Below are positions 18,094 through 27,054 of a DNA stretch of 64,000 nucleotides, piece after piece. The notes beneath the pieces are model-generated. The model saw only the letters and a program-made list of their open reading frames with translations, did no database searches and was not told where the DNA came from. The stretch is from Pseudorhodoferax sp. Leaf274. GTDB lineage: Bacteria > Pseudomonadota > Gammaproteobacteria > Burkholderiales > Burkholderiaceae_C. Each line of letters starts with the position of its first letter. The stretch's first letter is position 1. The stretch spans positions 65,116 through 129,115 of the forward strand of contig NZ_LMNA01000001.1 of assembly GCF_001422445.1 (NCBI RefSeq), in the 5' to 3' direction. Made by a program: the position numbers and the translations under genes.

Positions 18094-18585
18094 TCACGCC
18101 GGCCTGGCCGGCGCCGCCGCGCTGGCGATTTGCACAACGACCATCCCGGCCAGGATCAAGGCCACGCCGGCACCGCGCCACGCGTTCGCGGGTCGGAACG
18201 GCAGCCCCATCAGGCCGTGGTGGTCGATGGCCAGTGAGGCCAGCATCTGGCCCGCAATGACGCAGACGATGAAGCTGGCCGCGCCGAGTCTGGGCGTCAG
18301 CACGAGCGCGGCCGTGACGTATGCCACGCCTGCCACGCCCCCCAACCAGAGCCAGCCTGGGCCCTGCACGGCGGTGCCGAGGTTCGGCACCGAAGCCCGC
18401 GTGGCGAGCATCAGCGCGATGACGACCAGCACGCTCACGAGCAGCGAGCACAGCGTCGCCCACAAGGGATTGCCCAGTGCACGGCCCAGCGCGGCATTGC
18501 TACCCGCTTGGAAGGGAACGGCGGCGCCGGCGGCCAGTGCGACGGCCATCGGAAAGAGGCTGGAGAAAGCGGTGGGCCAGGACAT
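18094..18585 (-). CDS. YdcZ-family (DMT superfamily) inner-membrane transporter
   Basis: A 163-residue, five-helix membrane protein of the short DMT (YdcZ, formerly DUF606) family. Typical family text includes PFQAGSNAALGRALGNPLWATL and SFIVCVIAGQMLASLAIDHHGL. I choose ATG 18585, preceded by AGGAAC at good spacing; the longer upstream frame is the antisense of the LysR gene. It is divergent from a LysR regulator with a 97-base gap, so that regulator probably controls it. The substrate is unknown; half-size members usually work as dimers. Confidence 0.85.
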   Translation of the reverse strand: MSWPTAFSSLFPMAVALAAGAAVPFQAGSNAALGRALGNPLWATLCSLLVSVLVVIALMLATRASVPNLGTAVQGPGWLWLGGVAGVAYVTAALVLTPRLGAASFIVCVIAGQMLASLAIDHHGLMGLPFRPANAWRGAGVALILAGMVVVQIASAAAPARPA

Positions 18586-18682
18586 GCGGGAAGTTCCTAT
18601 GCGGAGAGTGCAAGACAAGCGGATGCTCCAACATGCATGCCAGGAATGGAAATTCTCATTTCGCACGTCTACTATCCATTGC

Positions 18683-19606
18683 ATGGATGATCTGCGCCGC
18701 CTCGACCTCAACCTGCTCCTGACGCTGCATGCCTTGCTGGCGGAAAGGCACGTCACGCGCGCGGCCCTGCGCCTGCACAGGAGCCAGCCCGCGGTCAGCC
18801 ACGCGCTGGCACTGCTGCGAGAGGTGTTCGGCGATCCCTTGCTGATGCGGCGCGGCGGCGCCATGGCGCTGACCCCGCGCGCGCTGGAGCTGCAGCAACC
18901 GCTGGAGAGCGCACTGGGCCAACTGAACGCGCTGCTGCGCAAGGGGGCGTTCGATGCAGCGCAATCGACGCATCGGTTCCGCATCGCCATGTCCGACTAC
19001 GCCGCGCACCTGATCCTGCCGGCGCTGGCAGGACGGCTGCGGCGGACGGCCCCCGGCGTCGACCTGGCCATCAGCCAGTCCAGCCGGGAAGCCATGCTGG
19101 CCCAGCTGGCCGACGGCGAAATCGATCTGGCGCTTGGCGTGTTTCCGCAAGAGGCCGACGACACCGTGTTCGAAACGCTGTTTGAGGAGTCGTTCGTCAG
19201 CATTGCCGACAAGCGCTCGTTGCCGCCGCGCGGCCAGCTAACGCTGGGCGAGTGGCTGCAGCGCCCGCACGTGCTTGTCGCCACAAAGCCGGACGCCGAG
19301 AACGAGATCGACGCCGCACTGGCGTCGAAGGGCATGCGCCGGCGCATCGCCCTGGTGCTGCCCCATTGGCAAGCCGCGACCGAAGTCCTGGCGGAGACCG
19401 ATCTGGTGCTGACCGTCGCGCGCCGTACCTCGGAAAACATGCCTGGACACCGCGCATTGAAGCGTTTTGCTGTCCCGTTCGAACTGCCGCATTTCCCGTT
19501 CCGGCAGGCCTGGCACGCGCGGCGCGATTCCAATGCCGCACATGTCTGGTTGAGGGCGTTGGTGCAAGCATGCTGCGTCAGAACTGGCCCGGCTCGTCCC
19601 CTGTGA
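18683..19606 (+). CDS. LysR-family transcriptional regulator
   Basis: A 307-residue LysR regulator. The N-terminal winged helix (residues 1-60, DLRRLDLNLLLTLHALLAERHVTR, then SQPAVSHALALLREVFGDPLLMR) is canonical and belongs to the NodD/SyrM-like branch, and the effector domain follows. The start is ATG 18683, at the beginning of the homology. The gene is divergent from the YdcZ transporter, which is the obvious target. The inducer is unknown. Confidence 0.9.
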   Translation: MDDLRRLDLNLLLTLHALLAERHVTRAALRLHRSQPAVSHALALLREVFGDPLLMRRGGAMALTPRALELQQPLESALGQLNALLRKGAFDAAQSTHRFRIAMSDYAAHLILPALAGRLRRTAPGVDLAISQSSREAMLAQLADGEIDLALGVFPQEADDTVFETLFEESFVSIADKRSLPPRGQLTLGEWLQRPHVLVATKPDAENEIDAALASKGMRRRIALVLPHWQAATEVLAETDLVLTVARRTSENMPGHRALKRFAVPFELPHFPFRQAWHARRDSNAAHVWLRALVQACCVRTGPARPL

Positions 19607-20002
19607 CGGCGATGGCGTGATCGCTTTTAACGGGCCGTGATGGTCTGCAAGGCTTTCATATCATTCACTGCCTCGTGATAGCAGCTCGCGGGCAATGCCA
19701 CTGAATGGGGCACCGTCAGAGTCGTGCAACCGCTTTACGCCCGTTGCTGCACCTCGCGAGGCAAAGGCGAACGACAGCTGTTGAGGGCAAAGCTGTCGGG
19801 TGGACAGCACAGAGATCGTTGCTCAGATCACTATCGACGCCGTCGCGAGGACGCTGACAACTTCTAATGCACTTAGCTCTGATTCAGCATTGGCAAGGCA
19901 GTCCTCCCAATATGTCTCAGACCTTGGATGCGTTTGGTTCTGCTTTGCAACGCACGCCACGGGCGGCTCACAGGCTTGTAACACCCGCAGTCCACGCCCG
20001 CG
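19607..20002. other. Intergenic region without a recognised gene
   Basis: About 400 bases between the 3' ends of the LysR gene and the convergent diguanylate cyclase gene. Base composition is less GC-rich than in the flanking genes. Short frames (for example from 19800) show no family resemblance, and I see no strong hairpin-plus-T-run terminator. Nothing is supported here. Confidence 0.4.
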
Positions 20003-20737
20003 TCAATTGGGGCGTGTACCCTCGCCTTGCCGTGGGCGCTGCTTTGCCCTGTACATGGCCGCGTCTGCGCATCTGATCAAGGCGTTGGCGTCAAGACCAT
20101 CAGCGGGGTAGAGGCAGAACCCGACGCTCACCATCACGCGCAGTTTTTGTCTGCTGATGGTCATCGAGGCACCGATGGCGCGAGCCACCTTCCCTGCCAC
20201 GGTTGCCGCATCCTCCGAGCAGTTGACCTCCGGCAAGAGGATCAGGAACTCATCGCCGCCGTGCCGGCTGACCGTGTCCACGTCTCGAACTGCCTTCACG
20301 AGGCGCCTCGAAAGTTTCTTGAGCACCTCATCTCCTGCGGCATGCCCCATGGAGTCGTTGATCTCCTTGAAGTGGTTGACATCAAGGAACAGCACCGCGA
20401 GGGACTTTTGTTGCCGCTTCGCGCTGGCAATCGCCTGCGTGATACGGTCCTGCATCATTGCGCGATTCGGCAAGCCCGTGAGGTGGTCGAGGCCAGCGGA
20501 AAGCGTGAGAAGCTCAAGTGCCTGCAGCGCCGAATCGGTGGCGAACTGGTTATCCATGGCGGCGACTACAAGACGCTCGTTGATGTCGACCCAATCCTCC
20601 CGTTCATTTGTCGGCTTTGCTCGTCGCGCCACGGCGATTTCACTGTTAATGCGGGTGAGCAACGCACGCGCTGCACCGATCTGCCTGACCAAGTCGTCGA
20701 GCTCGACTTTGAGCTTATTAGGATTGAGCTTGACCAT
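20003..20737 (-). CDS. GGDEF-domain diguanylate cyclase
   Basis: A 244-residue cytoplasmic protein. An N-terminal helical region (1-80) of unknown function precedes a complete GGDEF domain, DHLTGLPNRAMM at 84-95 and the active-site GGDEF at 160-164, making c-di-GMP from two GTP. The product-inhibition site R151-x-x-D154 lies exactly five residues before GGDEF, so feedback inhibition is likely. It is the third gene of a minus-strand set after a 132-residue helical protein and a KaiC-like ATPase, 94 bases downstream of the latter, suggesting that the ATPase gates c-di-GMP synthesis. No transmembrane segment is seen. Confidence 0.92.
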   Translation of the reverse strand: MVKLNPNKLKVELDDLVRQIGAARALLTRINSEIAVARRAKPTNEREDWVDINERLVVAAMDNQFATDSALQALELLTLSAGLDHLTGLPNRAMMQDRITQAIASAKRQQKSLAVLFLDVNHFKEINDSMGHAAGDEVLKKLSRRLVKAVRDVDTVSRHGGDEFLILLPEVNCSEDAATVAGKVARAIGASMTISRQKLRVMVSVGFCLYPADGLDANALIRCADAAMYRAKQRPRQGEGTRPN

Positions 20738-20831
20738 CGACTGTGACGCCGAAGTGCATGCGCGGGCGGTGTTGGCAGATCATGCACATCGGAACGATGC
20801 TTGGGCCTTCGATCGCCTGTGACAATGCCGA

Positions 20832-22286
20832 TTAAAGACGCTTGTGTGTAGGACGGCCGCCCATCAAGCCCTCCAGGCCCTCCAGCGTGTCGCCGATCTT
20901 GATTCCGGCATCGTCGATCGTGAACAGCCGAATTTGGTCGGAATGCGCGCTTGCGCGGATCTTGACCACCGACATCATTCGTCGAAGCCGGCTATCCATC
21001 TCAATGTACCGCTGCACGATGATCACGTCAGTGAGGAACGCCGTGCCGTACGGGCTGAAACGCAAGTCGGTGTAGCGGTCTTCGAGTTCGCAGGTCATCA
21101 GGACCGTCACACCGGTGTCCGCCAGCGCAGTGACGAAGCGCGACAGCGCCTCACGAAAATCGGCGCGGAAGGTTGGGGCCAGCGAAAGCTCGAATCCGGA
21201 CAACGAATCGATCACCACGCGCGTCGCCTGCAGGCGCGCGATCTCCGCCACGATCAAGGGCACGATCTCGTCCACCGACAAGTCTGGCACGCGGCTGTCC
21301 ACCACGCCGACGCGATCCGCTGCAATGAGGGCCGCGACCGCCTCGTTGCGTGCCTTGACCGGCTGCTGCTCGAACATGGCGATGACGCCGGTTTCACCAT
21401 TGCGGGCGCCCTCCTGCAGGAAAGCGGCCGCAAGCAGGCTTTTTCCGGAGCCCGATGGACCGGAGACCAGGATAGAGTAACCGGGCGGAATACCGCCTCC
21501 CAGCATGTCGTCGAGGTCCGGTACGCCGATGGACAGTCGCTGACCAGCGCTCCGGTCGATCTGCGCAGCTGTCGAGGGTTGGCGCTGACCGACAGGCGCG
21601 AAGACGTGCACGCCGTTGCCATCGATGCGAAAGGTGTGCAGCCCGGGCATCGTCGGTCTGCCGCGCATTTTGAGCAGTTCCAGCTTACGCACCATAGAGT
21701 TGCGTTGCACGCTCTGGCGCAGCCAAATCAAGCCATCAGCCACCGTGAAGACCGGGTTCGCATCCGTCTCGTTGAAGTACTCTCCGATCAAAAACGTCGT
21801 GGCTTGCCAGCTCGTCATCAGCATGCCCAGGTGCTGCACGAAGCGTTGAAGTTCACCGTAGGGGTCACCCGGCGCCTTGTGGGACAACACGACAGAGCGG
21901 AATGAGTCGACGAAGACAAATGCAGGACTTCGACTTTCGACCTCCTCCGTGATCTTCTCCAACACCGCTCCGAGGTCGCCGGTAACGGCAACGTCGGAAA
22001 GGTTGATGAAGTGGATGGATGCGTTGATCTTCTGCGCATCGAAAAAGGCGAACTGCTGTTGATAGCGCAGCATCTTCAGCGGAGGCTCGCCAAGAACGGT
22101 GAAGTACAGCGCTGGCCGCTCGGGCGCGGCCAGCGCGAACATCATCTGGTGCGCTAGGGTTGTCTTGCCGCAGCCCGGCGGGCCGGCGATGAGATTGAAG
22201 GAGTATTCCGGCAGCCCTCCTCCGAGCACATCGTCCAGCCCTGGCACGCCGGTTGCCAGCGTGTTGATCAGCGAGTTGTTCGTCAT
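20832..22286 (-). CDS. Two-domain KaiC-like RecA-fold ATPase
   Basis: A 484-residue protein with two KaiC domains in tandem. CI has Walker A GPPGCGKT (35-42) and Walker B FVFVDSF (123-129). CII has Walker A GPSGSGKS (276-283) and Walker B-like VVIDSLSGF (357-365). Each domain opens with the GVPGLDDVLGGG/GVPDLDDMLGGG motif. The positions aligning with the cyanobacterial autophosphorylation pair (S431/T432) are Ala416-Phe417, before LTD, so clock-type phosphorylation there is unlikely. The CII FEE motif reads FEQ (305-307). No kaiA or kaiB is nearby. Its start overlaps the stop of the small upstream gene by 4 bases (ATGA) and a diguanylate cyclase follows, so a signalling switch is the likely role. 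Confidence 0.9.
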   Translation of the reverse strand: MTNNSLINTLATGVPGLDDVLGGGLPEYSFNLIAGPPGCGKTTLAHQMMFALAAPERPALYFTVLGEPPLKMLRYQQQFAFFDAQKINASIHFINLSDVAVTGDLGAVLEKITEEVESRSPAFVFVDSFRSVVLSHKAPGDPYGELQRFVQHLGMLMTSWQATTFLIGEYFNETDANPVFTVADGLIWLRQSVQRNSMVRKLELLKMRGRPTMPGLHTFRIDGNGVHVFAPVGQRQPSTAAQIDRSAGQRLSIGVPDLDDMLGGGIPPGYSILVSGPSGSGKSLLAAAFLQEGARNGETGVIAMFEQQPVKARNEAVAALIAADRVGVVDSRVPDLSVDEIVPLIVAEIARLQATRVVIDSLSGFELSLAPTFRADFREALSRFVTALADTGVTVLMTCELEDRYTDLRFSPYGTAFLTDVIIVQRYIEMDSRLRRMMSVVKIRASAHSDQIRLFTIDDAGIKIGDTLEGLEGLMGGRPTHKRL

Positions 22287-22681
22287 TCGGCGTCGTTCTC
22301 TCGGGATGGAGCGTTGTAAGCGGCCTGCAGCGTTTTGCCCAGGAGCCGATCGGTCAGCATTGGACCGATCAAGCTCGTCAGCAATGCTTGGAAAGTGGTG
22401 ACCATCCCGTGCGAGGCGGCAATGGCTTCGGCCACGGACTGGTGAGCCAGTACAGCATGCAGGCGTTCAAATGTTTGCGGATCGGATGTTCCCTGAGCTT
22501 GTCCAAGAAACGGATAAGTCCGTACTGACAGACTCAACGCGCGGCGGTACAGCGCCGCGACGCCGCGGTGCCCTAGGACCGGCGCCAGCACGCTGAAAAT
22601 CTCCTTCCACTGAGCCACGGCTGCGGCCGCAACCCGTCGGGCTGGATCGTCTGCTCCGTCACGCGAATGGTCGGCAGTCAT
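22283..22681 (-). CDS. Small helical protein of unknown function, coupled to KaiC-like gene
   Basis: A 132-residue, predicted all-helical, soluble protein. I do not recognise the family. Visible features are an Ala-rich helix (residues 12-45, ARRVAAAAVAQWKEIFSVLAPVLG), a possible second helix with VAALYRRALSLSV and a C-terminal helix through GPMLTDRLLGKTL. A globin-like or histidine-phosphotransfer-like helical bundle is conceivable; a His lies in VLGHRG near residue 38. Its stop overlaps the start of the KaiC-like gene (ATGA), so it is probably made in fixed ratio with the ATPase and may be a partner or input domain. Confidence 0.75.
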   Translation of the reverse strand: MTADHSRDGADDPARRVAAAAVAQWKEIFSVLAPVLGHRGVAALYRRALSLSVRTYPFLGQAQGTSDPQTFERLHAVLAHQSVAEAIAASHGMVTTFQALLTSLIGPMLTDRLLGKTLQAAYNAPSRENDAE

Positions 22682-22882
22682 GGAGCGGGCATTATGGGCG
22701 CGTGGCCAAAGTGCAATGCGTCACGGTCGCGTCGCGCCCGCTGCGGTCTTCAGTGCGCAGGCGCCTACGACTGGTACGCACCAAAGCTGCCTCTACCGTT
22801 TTTGTTTGGTTGCCATCGTCAGCTGAACGGCCAGTCGAATGCTTGCAGAACAACAAGCAGATCTGAGGCGTGAAACAGAACC

Positions 22883-23712
22883 TCAAATCCGAGCCAACAA
22901 TCTTCGCGCCTGAAGGACGACGGGTGGATCGACCATACGTCCGTCCAGCTGTACAGCGGCCCCGCCTGCCTCGGCATCGGCCTCAACGATGCGCCGAGCC
23001 CATCGCAGTTCATCGGCGCTGGGCGCGAGCGCTGCGTGCACGCCCGTCACCTGGCGCGGATGGATGCATAGCTTGCCGCCGAAGCCATAACGTAACGCAC
23101 GGCGTGTGTCCGCTCGCAGGCGCTCGTCGTCGTCGATGCGCACCGTCACCCCGTCGATCGCCGGCGCAAGCCGCTGCAGCCTGGTGGCCATCGCCACCGC
23201 GAAGCGCAGTGGAGCGAGTTCCTGCTCGTCGTCGGACGCCGTGATGCCGGTGTCGGCCATGAAGTCGATATGGCCGATCACCAACCGCAGCACGCCTGCC
23301 GCGCCTGCGACCTCGGCCAGCGCGGCATGGCCGGCCGCGCTCTCGATCAGCGGCAACAGTGGCACGCTGGCTTGCGCGGCGCGCACGGCCGCCAGTGCAG
23401 TGGCCGATTCAGCCTTGGGCACCATCACGGCGCCAGGCGGACCGCTCAACGTCGCCAGCCAGCGCAGGTCGTCTTCGCCGTTCGGCTGACCTGGAGCGTT
23501 GATGCGCAGCACGACGGGGACAGCCTGCTGGAGCAGTGCCGGCCAGGCGGTCTCGATGGCCGCGCGTGCCTGCTGCTGGCAGCTGCCGGCACGGCATCCT
23601 CCAAGTCGAGCACCACGGCATCGGCGCCGCTGGCGGTGGCTTTGTCAAAACGCTCGGGCCGGTGGCCTGGCACGAACAGCAAGGTGCGGGCGCCTGCAAT
23701 GGCAGTCGTCAT
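22883..23712 (-). pseudogene. CoA-ester lyase (HpcH/HpaI, citrate lyase beta-like) with frameshift
   Basis: The N-terminal part reads TTAIAGARTLLFVPGHRPER, then GADAVVLDLEDAVP in one frame. The rest continues in another frame, QQQARAAIETAW, RINAPGQPNGEDDLRWL, MVPKAES, IESAAG and GHIDFMADTG, to the stop at 22883. The join is at about 23571-23585 (a CAG-repeat-like stretch), where one base is missing or two are extra. Intact, it would be a ~276-residue TIM-barrel lyase splitting malyl-, citramalyl- or citryl-CoA-type thioesters. It lies 10 bases beyond the second CoA-transferase, so it is the natural last step of that cluster. Sequencing error is possible. Confidence 0.8.
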
Positions 23713-23722
23713 CAGGCCCATC

Positions 23723-24904
23723 TCAGATCGCATGCTCGTGATGCAAGCGCTCAATGGTCTCGGCGCTGCGGCCCAGACCCTTCAGGATGGCTGCAGTGTG
23801 CTGGCCCAGCGCCGGCACAGCGTCCATGCGCGGTGCATAGGCGTTGGTTCGTCCCGGTGGCAGCAGCGCGGCAATGGGGCCGCTGGGCGTTCCGACCTCG
23901 CTCCAGCGACCACGCGCCTTTAGTTGCGGATGCTGCCAGACGTCGTGCATGTCGTTCACGCGTGCGTTGGCGATCTGTGCCTCGTCTAGCCGCTGCACGA
24001 CTTGCGCGGCGGTCAGCCTGCCGAACACCGTGTGGATCAATTCCCGCAGCGCGTCGCGGTTGGTCACGCGGCGCGGGTTCGAGGCGAAACGCTCGTCCGT
24101 TGCCAGGTCGGGCTGCTGCATCACGGTGCGGCAGAACGCGGCCCACTCGCGCTCGTTCTGCAGGCCGAGCATCACCGTGCCACCGTCGCCTGCGGCGAAT
24201 GGGCCGTACGGAAAGATAGTCGCGTGCGCAGCGCCGGCGCGCGGCGGCGGCGCCGCGCCGTCGAACGCGTAGTACATCGGAAAGCCCATCCACTCGACCA
24301 TGCTCTCCAGCATCGAGACTTCGACGTGGCTGCCCTTGCCCGTCTTGCCGCGTTGCAGCAGCGCCGACAGGATGCCGGTGTACGCATACATGCCCGCCGC
24401 GATGTCGGCGATCGAACAGCCCGCCTTGGCCGGCGCGTCGGGCGCGCCGGTCACGGACAGAAAGCCCGACTCGGCCTGGATCAACAGGTCGTAGGCCTTC
24501 TTGTCGCGGTATGGGCCGTCCTCGCCGTAGCCCGAGATGTCGCAGCAGATCAGCTGCGGGTGCCTGGCGTGCAGTGCCTCGAACGACAGCCCCAGCCGTG
24601 CGGCGGCACCGGGCGCGAGGTTCTGCACCAGCACGTCGGCGGTCTCCAGCAGCTCGGCCAGCACCTGCTGTGCATCCGGGTGCTTGACGTCCAGCGTGAG
24701 GCTTTCCTTGGAGCGGTTGGTCCAGACGAAGTGCGAGGCCATGCCCTGAACGCGTTCGTCGTAGGCGCGCGCGAAGTCGCCCACACCCGGCCGCTCGACC
24801 TTGATGACGCGCGCGCCCAGGTCAGCCAGTTGACGCGTGCAGAACGGGGCTGCGATGGCGTGCTCCAGCGTTACGACGGTGATGCCGTCCAGCGGGCGTG
24901 TCAT
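23723..24904 (-). CDS. CaiB/BaiF-family CoA-transferase
   Basis: A 393-residue class III CoA-transferase. It begins MTRPLDGITVVTLEHAIAAP and has the CoA-binding early region VIKVERPGVGD and the catalytic aspartate Asp167 in GCSIADIAAG, which forms the glutamyl/aspartyl-CoA intermediate in this family. The start ATG (24904) overlaps the previous stop in an ATGA, so it is coupled to the first transferase. The two share the fold but differ enough that they may form a heteromer or act on different acids. The acyl acceptor is unknown; the neighbouring crotonase and CoA-ester lyase suggest a dicarboxylate such as a succinate, mesaconate or citramalate derivative. Confidence 0.9.
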   Translation of the reverse strand: MTRPLDGITVVTLEHAIAAPFCTRQLADLGARVIKVERPGVGDFARAYDERVQGMASHFVWTNRSKESLTLDVKHPDAQQVLAELLETADVLVQNLAPGAAARLGLSFEALHARHPQLICCDISGYGEDGPYRDKKAYDLLIQAESGFLSVTGAPDAPAKAGCSIADIAAGMYAYTGILSALLQRGKTGKGSHVEVSMLESMVEWMGFPMYYAFDGAAPPPRAGAAHATIFPYGPFAAGDGGTVMLGLQNEREWAAFCRTVMQQPDLATDERFASNPRRVTNRDALRELIHTVFGRLTAAQVVQRLDEAQIANARVNDMHDVWQHPQLKARGRWSEVGTPSGPIAALLPPGRTNAYAPRMDAVPALGQHTAAILKGLGRSAETIERLHHEHAI

Positions 24905-26037
24905 GCCGGGCTCCCAACGGTGGCTTCGAAGCTGCGGCAAGGCTGCTGCGCCAGGCGCTGGCCGTCGAAGCGCAGCGGATTGGCCAGCAGCTTCATTTCC
25001 GGGTCTTGTGGATGTGGCACGGGGCGCACCATGTCGATCTCTTTGAGGAACGGGTTTTCGAAAGCCTGGCGCACGGTGAGCACCGGCGAGACGGGCAGCA
25101 GGCCGTTCAGCGCCTTGAGCCAGTGCGCGGTCGGCTTTTCGCCGAAGGCGCCGTCCAGCGCATGCGTGAGTTCGTCTCGGTGCTTGGCGCGCGCAGCCTG
25201 GTCGGCAAAGCGCGGATCGTGCGTGATGGCCAGCTTGTCCAGCACGCCCAGCAGCGCCGACCAGAAGCGGTCGGTCATGCACATGATGTAGATCCAGCCG
25301 TCGGCGGTGCGGAAGGTTTGCACGGGCGTGACCGACAGGTGCGCGCCACGCGCCAGCCGGCTCGCGGCGTGGCCTTCGTTGATGTACCAGGTGCCGGCGT
25401 AGCCGAGTTGGTGCAGTGCCACGTCGAACAGGCTCACGTCGACATCGCAGCCGGCGCCGGTGATCTGCGCGCGGCGTATGGCGCCCATCAGGCCCAGCAT
25501 GCCGGTGATGCCCGTCATGTAGTCGATGACGGAGGCGCCGAAACGCGTGGGGTCGCCAGCCGGGTCGCCGGTCAGGTCCATAAGGCCGGACTCGGCCTGC
25601 ATCAGGAAGTCGTAGCCGGGCCAGGAACCGCGCGAGTTGTCGCGGCCGTAGGCCGAGATGTGCAGGCAGCACAACTTTGGGTTGATGGCCCCCAGCGTCG
25701 CGTAGTCTAGGCCGAGCTTGGCCGGTTGGTCGCCGCGCAGGTTGTTTACCACCGCGTCGGCCCCGGCCACCAGCTTCTCGAACTCGGCGCGGTCGCCGGC
25801 CTGCTTCAGGTCCAGCATCAGGCTCTGCTTGTTGGTGTTCCAGCCCTGGAACACCAGGCTGTCTCCGCGGCCAAGAAAGTACGGACCCATGCTGCGCGAG
25901 GGGTCGCCGCCGATGTCCTTGTTCTCGATCTTGATGACCTGCGCGCCCATGTCGGCCAGGAACATCGATCCGTAGGGGCCGGCTGCGAACTGTTCGATCG
26001 ACAGGATGCGCAGGCCTTCGAGTGGCTTCATGGTCAT
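24901..26037 (-). CDS. CaiB/BaiF-family CoA-transferase
   Basis: A 378-residue class III CoA-transferase. It opens with KPLEGLRILSIEQFAAGPYG. VIKIENKDIGGDPSR provides the CoA-binding region, and the catalytic Asp172 lies in GASVIDYMTGITG. ATG 26037 or 26031 may be used. It is followed, with a 4-base overlap, by a second transferase gene and preceded by a Bug receptor gene 8 bases away, so all are in one transcript. Likely role: activating an imported organic acid by transfer of CoA from another thioester. Confidence 0.9.
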   Translation of the reverse strand: MTMKPLEGLRILSIEQFAAGPYGSMFLADMGAQVIKIENKDIGGDPSRSMGPYFLGRGDSLVFQGWNTNKQSLMLDLKQAGDRAEFEKLVAGADAVVNNLRGDQPAKLGLDYATLGAINPKLCCLHISAYGRDNSRGSWPGYDFLMQAESGLMDLTGDPAGDPTRFGASVIDYMTGITGMLGLMGAIRRAQITGAGCDVDVSLFDVALHQLGYAGTWYINEGHAASRLARGAHLSVTPVQTFRTADGWIYIMCMTDRFWSALLGVLDKLAITHDPRFADQAARAKHRDELTHALDGAFGEKPTAHWLKALNGLLPVSPVLTVRQAFENPFLKEIDMVRPVPHPQDPEMKLLANPLRFDGQRLAQQPCRSFEATVGSPA

Positions 26038-26044
26038 GGCAGTC

Positions 26045-27016
26045 TCAGTCGATTGTGAGGTTGGCTTTTTTGACCTGGACCGCGAACTCGGCCAGTTCAC
26101 GCTTGATGCGCGCCTGCATCTCGGCAGGCGTTCCAGGCAAGGGCTCGATGCCCTGGTTTTGCAACTGCTTCTGCACTGCCGGGTCGGCCATGATCTTGGC
26201 GGTCTCGGCGTGGATGCGGCTGATGACGGCGGCCGGCGTGCCGGCCGGTGCCATGAAGCCATACCAGGTGCCGATGTCCATGCCTGGCACGCCCGCCTCG
26301 GCCAGTGTCGGAACGTCGGGAAGCGCGGTGGAGCGCGTGGCCGTCGTGACGGCCAGCGGACGCGTCTTGCCGGACTTGAAGTGCGGCATCGCGGAAGGCG
26401 TGGTGTCGAACATCACCGAGACCTGACCGCCCAGCAGGTCGGCCACCGCTGGCGCGCTGCCACGGTACGGGACGTGCAGCAGCTTCGCGCCCGTCTGCAG
26501 CTTGAACACCTCGCCGATCAGATGGTGTGCGCTGCCGGGGCCGGCCGAGCCGTAGTTGTACTTGTCGGGATGGGCCTTGGTCAGCGCAACCAGCTCCGCT
26601 ACGGTCTTGACCGGCACCGTGTTGTTCACCACCACCACGTTCGGGATCATGGCCAGCGTGCCGATGGACACGAGGTCGGTGTCGATCCTGTAGGCCAGCT
26701 TGGGAAACACGACCTGGGCGACCGTGTGGTGCAGCGTGCCGACCAGCAGCGTGTAGCCGTCCGGCGCGGCCTTCGCGACGAAGTCGGCGCCGAGCGTCGC
26801 GGACGCGCCCGACTTGTTCTCGATCACGACCGGCTGGCCCAGGGCCTGGCCCAGCTTGGGCTGGATCAGTCGCAGCAGCACGTCGGTGCTGCCACCGGCC
26901 GGGAACGGAACAATGAGCTTGATGGGGCGATTCGGGTAGTCGCCCTGGGCCTGGACGGAGCCAGCGGTCAGCGCGAGAGCGGCGGCGCAGATGAGGTGGC
27001 GGCGGCTTGCTTGCAT
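26045..27016 (-). CDS. Bug/TctC-family periplasmic solute-binding protein
   Basis: A 323-residue protein with a Sec signal peptide (MQASRRHLICAAALALTAGSVQAQ) and the classic family blocks YPNRPIKLIVPFPAGGSTDV, VVIENKSGASATLGADFVAK, APDGYTLLVG, LLHVPYRGSAPAVADLLGGQ and VPTLAEAGVPG. It captures a carboxylate in the periplasm for a tripartite tricarboxylate-type transporter; no TctA/TctB genes are in the window, so it must share a membrane partner encoded elsewhere. It sits between the crotonase and transferase genes and probably defines the pathway substrate. Confidence 0.93.
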   Translation of the reverse strand: MQASRRHLICAAALALTAGSVQAQGDYPNRPIKLIVPFPAGGSTDVLLRLIQPKLGQALGQPVVIENKSGASATLGADFVAKAAPDGYTLLVGTLHHTVAQVVFPKLAYRIDTDLVSIGTLAMIPNVVVVNNTVPVKTVAELVALTKAHPDKYNYGSAGPGSAHHLIGEVFKLQTGAKLLHVPYRGSAPAVADLLGGQVSVMFDTTPSAMPHFKSGKTRPLAVTTATRSTALPDVPTLAEAGVPGMDIGTWYGFMAPAGTPAAVISRIHAETAKIMADPAVQKQLQNQGIEPLPGTPAEMQARIKRELAEFAVQVKKANLTID

Positions 27017-27054
27017 GGGAAAGTCTCCTTCAAAGGTGGATGGGGTCGAGGTAC

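Noticed and set aside
23723-25672. A 649-codon frame suggesting a CoA-transferase fusion
   Set aside because: The first 256 codons are an out-of-frame reading of the other transferase gene. The true start is ATG 24904 and the two genes simply overlap by four bases.
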